Assembly (NCBI GenBank): GCA_902782665.1
Contig: CACZOA010000054.1
Coordinates: 58,753-122,752, forward strand
DNA length: 64,000 bases
Direction: 5' to 3'
From: an uncultured Bacteroidales bacterium
GTDB taxonomy: Bacteria; Bacteroidota; Bacteroidia; Bacteroidales; Paludibacteraceae
This document shows positions 44,338-52,664 of this stretch, one piece after another. Made by a program: the position numbers and the translations under genes. Below the pieces are notes generated by a model. It worked only from the letters and a program-made list of their open reading frames with translations, ran no database searches and was not told where the DNA came from. Numbering within the stretch: position 1 is the stretch's first letter; each line of letters begins with the position of its first letter.

Positions 44338-45555
44338 ATGGAAAAATCTCTTTATTCAGCAAAACATATTATTTATCTGGCAATCTTTATCTTTTTGTCA
44401 ATAAACAATGCTCATTCTGCACATAAGATACATCGTGAAAATGCTAGTGTATTTGAAGACATGTATACAGAAACCGGTTGGAGAATACCTCTTAACAACC
44501 GATTTAAAGGAAATGTCAAAACCGTTAAGGAAAATTATTACACTGTTTCTCCTCATGGCAGAATCAAAATAGACAAAAACAGACACAACAACTACTTTTA
44601 TGATCCAAACGGGAACATAATTGAATATGTTGAGAAAAACGAATCACGACAAATCAATTATAAATACATATACGAATACGATTCTGCAGGAAACAGGACA
44701 AAAATGTATTGCTATTCTCATGACTCCTTACGCTGCATTCTTTCTTCAATATACGACGACAGAGGAAACGAAATAGAATACAAAATCAATAATCACAAAG
44801 GCTTCTGTCTTCAAAAAACGACACAAAAGATCGATGAGAATGGAAATGTCATTGAAATACGGACTTTTAAGAATGACACTCTGCAATCTTTTTCAAAAGC
44901 ATCGTACGATTCGAAAGGAAACAAACTAACAGACAGCACTTTCAATCAAAATGGAGTTCTCATAAAAAGCACTGAGCTTTTCTACAATTCCGTCGGAGAA
45001 GTGAAAAAAATGATAACATACAATCCTTTGGAAAACAAAAAAGACTCATGCTTCTATAGTTACGAATATGACTCATTGGGAAACAAAACAACTTTTCAAT
45101 CTGAAATCATCAACGGAAAACTGACACTTACAAAAGGAATCAAAAATAATCCGAATGGGAAAAATCTTGGAACATGGTTTTATCACAATGGGGAAATCGA
45201 CCATTATCTACACTTATTCAAATACGATTCCGAAGGAAGACTAACAGATGTGATTCTTCCTGGCGGCGAATTTCCTAGGGACAGATTGAAATACAGACTT
45301 ATTTATGAATATGATAGCCAAGGAAATTTAGTGGCATTTTATCTATCTTATTCTATGGGGTCGGATTACGTGTATAAAATAGTTTACAAAAACAATGCCA
45401 AAGGTAATCCAAGGAAAACAAAAGCATATTACGAAAACGGAAAGCGTAATCCTGACATAGAAACGACCAGCCGATATAAGTATGAATACTATAAAAATCG
45501 GAAATCAAGAAGTGATATGGATCCTTCCCATATACAAAAAGGGACAGGTTTGTAG
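44338..45555 (+). CDS. secreted YD/RHS-like repeat protein
   Basis: The 405-residue protein has a signal-like N-terminus (IIYLAIFIFLSINNAHSAHK). From about 80 to 390 it has at least eight short repeats around D-x-x-G-N/R (YDPNGNIIEY, YDSAGNRTKM, YDDRGNEIEY, YDSLGNKTTF, YDSEGRLTDV, YDSQGNLVAF). These match the short YD-repeat class of cell-surface proteins rather than a full Rhs toxin. It resembles the lipoprotein at 31416. Confidence 0.8.
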   Translation: MEKSLYSAKHIIYLAIFIFLSINNAHSAHKIHRENASVFEDMYTETGWRIPLNNRFKGNVKTVKENYYTVSPHGRIKIDKNRHNNYFYDPNGNIIEYVEKNESRQINYKYIYEYDSAGNRTKMYCYSHDSLRCILSSIYDDRGNEIEYKINNHKGFCLQKTTQKIDENGNVIEIRTFKNDTLQSFSKASYDSKGNKLTDSTFNQNGVLIKSTELFYNSVGEVKKMITYNPLENKKDSCFYSYEYDSLGNKTTFQSEIINGKLTLTKGIKNNPNGKNLGTWFYHNGEIDHYLHLFKYDSEGRLTDVILPGGEFPRDRLKYRLIYEYDSQGNLVAFYLSYSMGSDYVYKIVYKNNAKGNPRKTKAYYENGKRNPDIETTSRYKYEYYKNRKSRSDMDPSHIQKGTGL

Positions 45556-45588
45556 TCCTGCCCCTACGATATGATAGTGTAGATTTCT

Positions 45589-47535
45589 TTAGAAACTAAC
45601 CTTCACTCCTCCCATTGCTGTGGCTTTTGGCATTGGATAGCCAGCAAGGATCTCATACTCCTGGGCAAGCAGGTTCTCTCCCTTAACCCATAAAGCTATA
45701 TACTTATTGAGATTATACTTCACTGTCGCGTTAAGCAATGTGACATTCTCTTTCTGCTCATCCTTACCCACAGCTGTGTATAAACCAGCAAGTTGTTGCA
45801 AACCGACTGATGCCATCCATTTGTGGTTTTCTGAATGCCAGTCGACGCCGAGATATCCCTTGTATGTCGGCACAGACACAAGTTTGTTTTCCTGATGCAA
45901 CCATGAATGGTTTGTGCTGATTCCCCAGTGTTCCTTTATTGTCCACGACAATTCAGCCTCAACACCCCAGTTTTCCAACTCCCCTGTATTGACGTTTTTC
46001 TTCGCCACAGTCTGGATCATATTGTCTGCCTTCATGTAGAACAGGTTGACACCGTAAGTGATTCCATGATTGTATTTTTCAACTTCGTCCACTCTTACAA
46101 CCTCATCATGGTAGTAGACAGAATCCATCTCTGTGTATTTTCCGGAAGTCAGACGTTGACGCCACGACAATTCATAGTTCCACAAACGCTCTGCCTTAAG
46201 ATCCTCATTTGAAGGTGGATACAGATACATATCTTTCGTCGACGGATTTCTGAATCCCTTGCTTGCCATCGCCTTGATTTCCCCTGATGAGACTGGACGG
46301 TAGACTGCTCCAAACTGAGGGATCAATTCAAGTCCGGCAACTGAGTGATGGTCAACTCTCAATCCAACGTCAAATGTCACATTTTTGATGTCCTGACGGA
46401 AATCCGCATATCCTGCCACCTCATGGTTGCGGACCTCAGCACTCTGCTTGTTCTTCGACTCAAGCACCTCACCTGTCTCACGAGATGTGTAATATGCGTC
46501 GCCATAAATATTCTGGTAATCAAAGCCTAATGTGATGCGAGAACCACCGTCGCACTCAGCACTCTGATAAACAGACACTCCCATCAATGCATCTTTCGAC
46601 TGGAAATAACGAGTCTGTGGTTTCGCCCCTTCCCCATATCCATCATTGATCTTATGTCTTCCAAAATTATCGTAGACGGAGATACGTCCATTCGTATGTT
46701 TGAAATGATTCTCCAACGCCAATGTGGCCACTCCACGTGTGATCCACTGGTCAGCCTCATACATCGGAGCATCCACAGTGCCAGGTTGAGACGCATTGAA
46801 ATGAGTCACATTACCGTCTGCCCAAAGATTCCAGTTTTCATTGAAGTCGTAGCCCAATTTAAGATAGCCGCCATACTGTTCAAATCCCATGCGAGGACGA
46901 TGGTTGTCGCTTCTGCCATACTGGCCGCTGACTGTGCTGCTAAACTTACCCTTCTTGAATCTGTTGGTAGCCTCTGCCTGAGCTGTTCCCCACGAACCGC
47001 CACTGATATTGATGTCCGTTTTCACACCGTCTTCCTTCATTCCACGAGTGACGATATTGATCACACCACCCATAGCGTTAGAACCGTAGAGCACAGATGC
47101 AGGTCCACGCAACACCTCCACACGTTCCGTGATCATTGTCTGATAAGAATCTGAAATAGGATGACCAAAGATACCTTGGTACTGAGGATGACCGTCAATA
47201 AGAACCAGCAAACCACCTGTTCCTCCTGAGATACCACGAAGGTTGATTCCTCCGGCAGCACCGCCACTCACTCCGTATCCCATCATTCCACGTGATGTGA
47301 CAAACAGACTCGGAACATTCACCACAGCCGACGGCAAAACATTAGGCTGTTCATTCTTCACCAATTCTTCTCTGCCCACGACAGACACAGTCATCGGCAA
47401 ATGACGAATATCAGATGTCTCACGTGCTCCTGTCACCACAACCTCATCAATCAACGTGACATCTTCATTCTTCTCATGAGCTTCCGCATAACCATAAATT
47501 GAGAGCAATAGTCCCAACATCGCATACTTCTTCAT
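45589..47535 (-). CDS. TonB-dependent outer-membrane receptor, BtuB-like
   Basis: The start MKKYAMLGLLLSIYGYAEA (47535) gives a signal peptide; the frame opens 25 codons earlier without one. The protein of about 648 residues has the TonB box region EVVVTGARE, the plug domain (LPSAVVNVPSLFVTSRG, GGTGGLLVLIDGHPQY, RVEVLRGPASVLYGSNAMGGVINI), and a beta barrel. No SusD partner, no carboxypeptidase-like N-terminal domain, and no cobalamin riboswitch fits in the short leader. The ligand is unknown; metal complexes or vitamins are typical. Confidence 0.93.
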   Translation of the reverse strand: MKKYAMLGLLLSIYGYAEAHEKNEDVTLIDEVVVTGARETSDIRHLPMTVSVVGREELVKNEQPNVLPSAVVNVPSLFVTSRGMMGYGVSGGAAGGINLRGISGGTGGLLVLIDGHPQYQGIFGHPISDSYQTMITERVEVLRGPASVLYGSNAMGGVINIVTRGMKEDGVKTDINISGGSWGTAQAEATNRFKKGKFSSTVSGQYGRSDNHRPRMGFEQYGGYLKLGYDFNENWNLWADGNVTHFNASQPGTVDAPMYEADQWITRGVATLALENHFKHTNGRISVYDNFGRHKINDGYGEGAKPQTRYFQSKDALMGVSVYQSAECDGGSRITLGFDYQNIYGDAYYTSRETGEVLESKNKQSAEVRNHEVAGYADFRQDIKNVTFDVGLRVDHHSVAGLELIPQFGAVYRPVSSGEIKAMASKGFRNPSTKDMYLYPPSNEDLKAERLWNYELSWRQRLTSGKYTEMDSVYYHDEVVRVDEVEKYNHGITYGVNLFYMKADNMIQTVAKKNVNTGELENWGVEAELSWTIKEHWGISTNHSWLHQENKLVSVPTYKGYLGVDWHSENHKWMASVGLQQLAGLYTAVGKDEQKENVTLLNATVKYNLNKYIALWVKGENLLAQEYEILAGYPMPKATAMGGVKVSF

Positions 47536-47579
47536 ATAATGTCTGTATAATTTATAAGTAGTATAATTTAAATTGCGTG

Positions 47580-47587
47580 CAAAAGTA
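47580..47587 (-). promoter_or_regulatory. -7 box of the TonB receptor promoter
   Basis: TACTTTTG followed by C on the minus strand, 45 bp before the ATG at 47535. It also argues for the internal start, since it lies inside the longer reading frame. Confidence 0.6.
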
Positions 47588-47729
47588 CATATTTTGAAGT
47601 CGACAAGCAATAAAAGAAAAAGAAAGTGTACAAAAAGTACGTCTCTTTATCTATTATTTAATCATTACAAAATCGGATTATAATTTTCTTTTTTATAAAT
47701 TGCCGACGTTTTCAAAAAGAGATAAAACT

Positions 47730-48311
47730 ATGAAAAACAGATCAGCATTCGGATTGATATTTTTTATTTGTTTCATCACAGCTATTTCTAGTTGCTCCGT
47801 GAAACATAAACTTTATAAAGAGAAAATAAACCAGATAAAAGACTCCACTGGTTTTGTATTTCATCCAACAGAGACAATGGAGGCAGTGAAAAAGCCAGCC
47901 AACTATGTTGACACCGACTTTGGATTTGAACTTTGGTATAAATCTACCGACGTAAAGAATGACATCAAACAGTTGACTGACGATCTCAAAAAGCAGTCGG
48001 AGACACTAAGTTCCAACACCAAACTTCCACTATTCTGGAGCACATGTTGGGGAAACAGATGGGATCATCTTGGCAGATGGGGACGAGAGAACATGTCGGA
48101 ATGGCACATCTCCCTTCCAAATAGCGCAGCAGATGCAAAATATAATAGTGGCGACGTTTCAGATCTCGGCCAAGTATGGAAAGTGTCGATAATGCCATAC
48201 GACAATTATATCCGCACCTATTTCCAGCTCGACTGTATCAAGTCTGATGGGAAATACTATCAATACGACAAAGGAGATCACGACATCTACATTCATAAAC
48301 AAGACAACTGA
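47730..48311 (+). CDS. lipoprotein, unknown
   Basis: The start MKNRSAFGLIFFICFITA gives a lipoprotein signal ending ISSC (Cys about 22) and 193 residues. The body is rich in Trp and Asn (FWSTCWGNRWDHLGRWGREN, WHISLPN) and ends KGDHDIYIHKQDN. No family recognised. It is divergent from the TonB receptor. Confidence 0.72.
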   Translation: MKNRSAFGLIFFICFITAISSCSVKHKLYKEKINQIKDSTGFVFHPTETMEAVKKPANYVDTDFGFELWYKSTDVKNDIKQLTDDLKKQSETLSSNTKLPLFWSTCWGNRWDHLGRWGRENMSEWHISLPNSAADAKYNSGDVSDLGQVWKVSIMPYDNYIRTYFQLDCIKSDGKYYQYDKGDHDIYIHKQDN

Positions 48312-48368
48312 TCGAGCCACGCATTTGCGACACAATATAAATATTTAATATTCAGCAAAATAACGCAA

Positions 48369-48489
48369 TTTAGTATTTACAGATACTAAATTTGAGCCAT
48401 TTTTAGTATTTGCATATACTAAAAACATCTAAAATTTAGTGTTTAGAGATACTAAAAATATCTAAAAATTAGTATTTCCAGATATTATT
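48369..48489. repeat. four tandem 22-bp palindromes, period 33 bp
   Basis: Copies lie at 48369, 48402, 48435 and 48468, each 22 bp with 11-bp spacers. Half sites are TTTAGTATTT and ATACTAAA; 9, 10, 8 and 7 of 11 positions pair, the last copy being degenerate. The array ends 2 bp before the -7 box (48492) of the ATPase gene. It has the same geometry as the array at 22890 but a different sequence. Confidence 0.9.
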
Positions 48490-48491
48490 TG

Positions 48492-48499
48492 TAATTTTG
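48492..48499 (+). promoter_or_regulatory. -7 box of the second ATPase gene
   Basis: TAATTTTG, 31 bp before the ATG at 48531, directly after the palindrome array. Confidence 0.6.
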
Positions 48500-48530
48500 T
48501 AACGTCGATATACAATAAAAAGAAGACGTT

Positions 48531-49742
48531 ATGGCAGAGTTAGAGATAGAATCACTAAGAAGGACATTCATCCGCAAGTTGATGAACACCCCAATGGATT
48601 TCTTCCGTTATCTTAATTATAAGATAGAATGGAAGGACTCCCTTATTGGCATAAAAGGTCCTAAAGGATGTGGAAAAACGACTATGCTTTTGCAACACAT
48701 CAAAGAATCTTTCCAAGGCAATGATCTCGACAAAGTGCTCTATATATCACTTGACAATCTTTACTTTGCGTCTCATGACATATTGGACGTAGTGGAAGCA
48801 CACTATAATAATGGAGGCACATACATTTTCATTGATGAAATCCATTATTACGAAAAATGGCAAACGCTACTGAAAAATATATCTGATGATTTTCCCGGGC
48901 TCAATGTCGTCTACACAGGATCTTCCATGCTTCAGATCCAAGCCGGAGAAGGAGATCTCTCTCGTCGCCAAGCAATGTATGAGATGAGAGGTCTTTCTTT
49001 CAGAGAATTCCTACAATTTGAGCAAGGCATAAAGCAAGATGTTGTGGGATTGGAGGAGCTGATGCACAACCATGTTGAAATCGCGATGAATATATGTTCA
49101 CAAACGGCGATTCTTCCTTTGTTCAAAAGGTATCTGAAATATGGCTACTATCCATTTTATAAAGATGTCCATAACGGAATAGACGTAAGATTGCAAGCCG
49201 TCGTCAACCAAATAATAGAAAACGACTACGCTAAAATTGACGATGTAAACCTCTCAACAATACGAAAAACAAAAAAGATGTTGATGGTTCTGTCGGAAAG
49301 AGTTCCACAACAGCCCAACATGAGCAGTCTGTACCGTGAACTTGAAACTGATCGTAACCAAGGATTGAAAATGCTATATGCGTTACAAAGAGGCGGTCTT
49401 CTTCTCCTTCTGGGCGATAATGTCAAAAGTTCAGACAATCTATCACGTCCAGACAAGATCTACGTCAACAACCCGACACTTATGTATGCCCTTTCTCCAT
49501 ACGCAGAAATCGGAACCATACGTGAGACATTCTTCTTCAACCAACTGTCGGAGGCTCACGACTGCCGCTATCCAAAAGCAGGTGATTTTCTCGTGGACAA
49601 ACATTATCTATTCGAGGTGGGAGGTAAGAACAAAACATTCGATCAGATAAAGGACATGCCTGACAGTTATCTTGCTGTCGACGATACAGAAATCGGCAGA
49701 GGTAACAAAATACCTCTTTGGCTGTTCGGATTACTTTATTAA
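48531..49742 (+). CDS. AAA-type ATP-binding protein with nuclease-like C-terminus
   Basis: The 403-residue protein belongs to the same broad class as the one at 21655: Walker A GPKGCGKTT (about 43-51), Walker B YIFIDEIHYY (about 98-107), YTGSSML (sensor), a winged-helix-like middle at about 235-310, and a PD-(D/E)XK-like end, DFLVDKHYLFEVGGKNK, which keeps Asp, Glu and Lys. The first ATPase has QVAY in that place, so the two differ in predicted nuclease competence. Its promoter lies right after a palindrome array. Confidence 0.87.
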   Translation: MAELEIESLRRTFIRKLMNTPMDFFRYLNYKIEWKDSLIGIKGPKGCGKTTMLLQHIKESFQGNDLDKVLYISLDNLYFASHDILDVVEAHYNNGGTYIFIDEIHYYEKWQTLLKNISDDFPGLNVVYTGSSMLQIQAGEGDLSRRQAMYEMRGLSFREFLQFEQGIKQDVVGLEELMHNHVEIAMNICSQTAILPLFKRYLKYGYYPFYKDVHNGIDVRLQAVVNQIIENDYAKIDDVNLSTIRKTKKMLMVLSERVPQQPNMSSLYRELETDRNQGLKMLYALQRGGLLLLLGDNVKSSDNLSRPDKIYVNNPTLMYALSPYAEIGTIRETFFFNQLSEAHDCRYPKAGDFLVDKHYLFEVGGKNKTFDQIKDMPDSYLAVDDTEIGRGNKIPLWLFGLLY

Positions 49743-49807
49743 TAAACTCTTGTTAGACGAGGTTCCACTCCCCGTCTACAATTCAAATGAAAAATTGACC
49801 ATACAAT

Positions 49808-51955
49808 ATGATAAACGAAAAAGATATAGCAGCATCAATCGCATCTGAACTCTCTTTGCCTGCCGACAAGGTGGCTAACGTACTGTCTCTTCTTGCAGAC
49901 AAATGCACGATTCCTTTCATCTGCCGTTACCGTAAGGAGATGACGGGAGGTATGGATGAGACAACTGTGGAGAGCATCATCAAACTGCAGAACCAGATAA
50001 TCGCTGTGGACGAACGTCGCAACGCAATCATAAAGAGCATTGACGAACAGGGTAAACTTACATCGGAGATCAAACATGCGTTGGAAAAAGCTTCGTCACT
50101 CTCTGAATTGGAAGACATCTATCTGCCATACAAACCGAAAAAACGCACGAAAGCGGAGAAAGCACGTCTGCTGGGACTTGAAGGTCTCGCAAAAATGATC
50201 ATGTCGCAGAATTCCCGTTCCGACAGTGATGAATTGGCAGACGAGTATTGCAGAAAGAACCGTATCGATATATCAGCCGACGAAGCGGTGCAAGGAGCTT
50301 TGGACATCATCACTGAGTGGATCAGCGAAGATTCACGCACACGATCACGCATCCGCAGTTCCTACCGTCGCAACGGATCCATACAAAGTGAGGTGGTGAA
50401 AAGCAAAGAGGACGAGGCTGGACAATACCACACCTATTTCTCTCATTCCGAACCATTGTCAAGATGTCCGTCTCACCGTCTTCTCGCAATGCGCCGAGGA
50501 GAAAAAGAGGGAATGCTGAAAGTGTCATTGAAATGTGACGACGACTGGTGTCTCGACAATATCGGAAATCTTTTCGTACACGGCAATTCCGAAAGTTCAT
50601 CACTTGTGAAATCTGCGGTGAAAACGGCATACAAAGATTATGCACGTCCTGCAATTGAGACTGAATTCGCCGATTCCAGCAAAACAAAAGCCGACGAAGA
50701 GGCTATTGACGTGTTTGCCAAAAACGTGAAGCAGGTATTGCTCGCGTCGCCTTTGGGAGAAGTGGCAGTGCTTGCCATCGACCCTGGTTTCCGCACTGGA
50801 TGCAAAGTTGTATGTCTTGACAAACAAGGCAAATTACTGACTCACACGGTGTTGTTTCTTTCTCGTGGTGGTGCTGACCTACCTAAGGAGCAGGACAAAC
50901 TGGTGACTCTATTAAAGAAATATAAATGTGGAGCGATAGCTATCGGCGACGGTACTGCGAGCAGAGAGACGCACGAAGCTGTGGAGAAAGCCTTGGAAGA
51001 TTCCAAACTCACCGATGTCGAAGTCTACATTGTGAATGAGAGCGGAGCCAGCATCTATTCAGCAAGCGAAGTGGCGAGAGAGGAGTTTCCCGACTACGAC
51101 ATCACAGTGCGTGGAGCGGTGTCTATCGGACGAAGACTGCAAGACCCATTGGCTGAACTTGTAAAGATTGACCCAAAGAGCATCGGTGTAGGACAGTATC
51201 AACACGACGTCGACCAGAAGATGTTGAAGGAAGCACTCGACAGAGTTGTGGAAAGTGCTGTAAACCATGTAGGTGTGAACCTTAACACAGCCAGCAAACA
51301 TCTGTTGACTTATGTTTCTGGAGTCGGTCCGAAACTAGCAGAAAACATCATCACTTACAGAAATGAGAACGGAGCATTCACGTCGAGAGATGAACTGAAG
51401 AAAGTTCCAAAACTTGGAGCCAAATCATTCGAACAATGTGCGGGATTCCTTCGTATACGCGGACAAAAGAACCCACTCGACAATACAGCAGTCCACCCGG
51501 AAAGCTACTCTGTGGTGAAGAAAATGGCAAAAGATTATAAAGTGACGGTGGAGGAACTGATCGCCAACAAACAGGTGAGAGATTCCATCGATCTGAACAA
51601 ATACGTCGACGCAAAAATCGGATTGCCTACACTGCAAGACATAATGAAAGAGTTGGACAAGCCGGGAAGAGACGTGAGAGAAAAGATCAAGCCATTGGCA
51701 TTCCGACAGAATGTGAAAGAGGTGACCGACCTTGAGATCGGAATGAGAATGGAAGGCATCGTCACCAACATCACAAACTTTGGAGCATTCGTCAACATCG
51801 GAGTGCATCGTGACGGATTGGTACACGTCTCCGAATTCACAAGACAACGCAACGTTGACTTGCAGACGATAGTGTCTGTGGGACAGCGATTAAACGTGAT
51901 TGTGAAAGAGGTGGACTTGAAGTTGAACAGAGTGGCATTGTCGTTGGATAAATGA
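49808..51955 (+). CDS. Tex-like S1 RNA-binding protein
   Basis: The 715-residue protein matches Tex: N-terminal helical region with FICRYRKEMTGGMDE, the YqgF-like domain starting VLAIDPGFRTGCKV (about 325), helix-hairpin-helix ENIITYRNENG (about 515), and a C-terminal S1 domain (about 640-715, GMRMEGIVTNITNFGAFVNI). Tex affects transcription and binds nucleic acid; the exact role is unsettled. It follows the ATPase by 65 bp. Confidence 0.95.
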   Translation: MINEKDIAASIASELSLPADKVANVLSLLADKCTIPFICRYRKEMTGGMDETTVESIIKLQNQIIAVDERRNAIIKSIDEQGKLTSEIKHALEKASSLSELEDIYLPYKPKKRTKAEKARLLGLEGLAKMIMSQNSRSDSDELADEYCRKNRIDISADEAVQGALDIITEWISEDSRTRSRIRSSYRRNGSIQSEVVKSKEDEAGQYHTYFSHSEPLSRCPSHRLLAMRRGEKEGMLKVSLKCDDDWCLDNIGNLFVHGNSESSSLVKSAVKTAYKDYARPAIETEFADSSKTKADEEAIDVFAKNVKQVLLASPLGEVAVLAIDPGFRTGCKVVCLDKQGKLLTHTVLFLSRGGADLPKEQDKLVTLLKKYKCGAIAIGDGTASRETHEAVEKALEDSKLTDVEVYIVNESGASIYSASEVAREEFPDYDITVRGAVSIGRRLQDPLAELVKIDPKSIGVGQYQHDVDQKMLKEALDRVVESAVNHVGVNLNTASKHLLTYVSGVGPKLAENIITYRNENGAFTSRDELKKVPKLGAKSFEQCAGFLRIRGQKNPLDNTAVHPESYSVVKKMAKDYKVTVEELIANKQVRDSIDLNKYVDAKIGLPTLQDIMKELDKPGRDVREKIKPLAFRQNVKEVTDLEIGMRMEGIVTNITNFGAFVNIGVHRDGLVHVSEFTRQRNVDLQTIVSVGQRLNVIVKEVDLKLNRVALSLDK

Positions 51956-52039
51956 CAATGTCTGACTTCGTATTTTTCTATCTATTAGCCAATCACTTAA
52001 AAATCATTGTTTTTATTTGCGTAACTTGAATTTCATATC

Positions 52040-52096
52040 TATATTTGTACACTCAACTAGATTTGTACACTAGACTATATTTGTGCACTTAGCTAG
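52040..52096 (+). promoter_or_regulatory. three tandem 18-bp units with -7-like boxes before rpiB
   Basis: Units start at 52043, 52061 and 52079: ATTTGTACACTCAACTAG, ATTTGTACACTAGACTAT and ATTTGTGCACTTAGCTAG. Each gives a -7-like box (TATATTTG, TAGATTTG, TATATTTG) 18 bp apart. A multi-start promoter or an operator is possible. Confidence 0.55.
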
Positions 52097-52135
52097 AAGA
52101 AAAAAGCTAAAACAAATTCATACTTAAATAAGAAC

Positions 52136-52585
52136 ATGAAGAATTTGAATGAATTGAAAATAGGTATTGCAAACGACCACGCTGGTACAGATTTGAAAAA
52201 ATACTTGGTAGAGCAATTGACTCCACTTGTCGCTGACATCAAGAATTTCGGTACGGACACAAACGATAGCTGTGACTATCCCGACTATGCCCATCCGCTT
52301 GCAGAATCAGTGGAGAAAGGAGAGGTTGACCTTGGAATCGCAATCTGTGGTAGCGCCAACGGCATATCGATGACTTGCAACAAGCATCAGGGTGTGAGAT
52401 GCGCGCTTTCTTGGGAAACAGAAATCGCATCACTTGCACGTCAGCACAACAATGCAAACATCGTCGGTTTGCCTGCCCGTTTCATCAGCAAAGAAAAAGC
52501 TTTGGAGATCGTCAAAATCTTCCTTACAACAGACTTCGAAGGAGGACGCCACGAGAAGCGTGTCGCAAAGATTGCTGTGAAATAA
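52136..52585 (+). CDS. rpiB: ribose 5-phosphate isomerase B
   Basis: RpiB interconverts ribose 5-phosphate and ribulose 5-phosphate in the pentose phosphate pathway. The 149-residue protein has IGIANDHAGTDLK, DYPDYAHPLAESV, ICGSANGISMTCNK (active Cys loop variant) and the C-terminal GGRHEKRVAKI. It is preceded by unusual 18-bp promoter repeats. Confidence 0.94.
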   Translation: MKNLNELKIGIANDHAGTDLKKYLVEQLTPLVADIKNFGTDTNDSCDYPDYAHPLAESVEKGEVDLGIAICGSANGISMTCNKHQGVRCALSWETEIASLARQHNNANIVGLPARFISKEKALEIVKIFLTTDFEGGRHEKRVAKIAVK

Positions 52586-52664
52586 ACGGTTTTTGAAATA
52601 AAAGACTATTGACAATACATCAATAATAAAAAAACACTATTAATAACTTACAATAGGGTAGATT

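Noticed and set aside
44338-45555. Rhs/polymorphic toxin
   Set aside because: It has short YD-like repeats but no core Rhs motif, no toxin tip and no immunity gene.
47536-47729. Cobalamin riboswitch before the TonB receptor
   Set aside because: The leader from the -7 box to the start is about 40 nt, too short.
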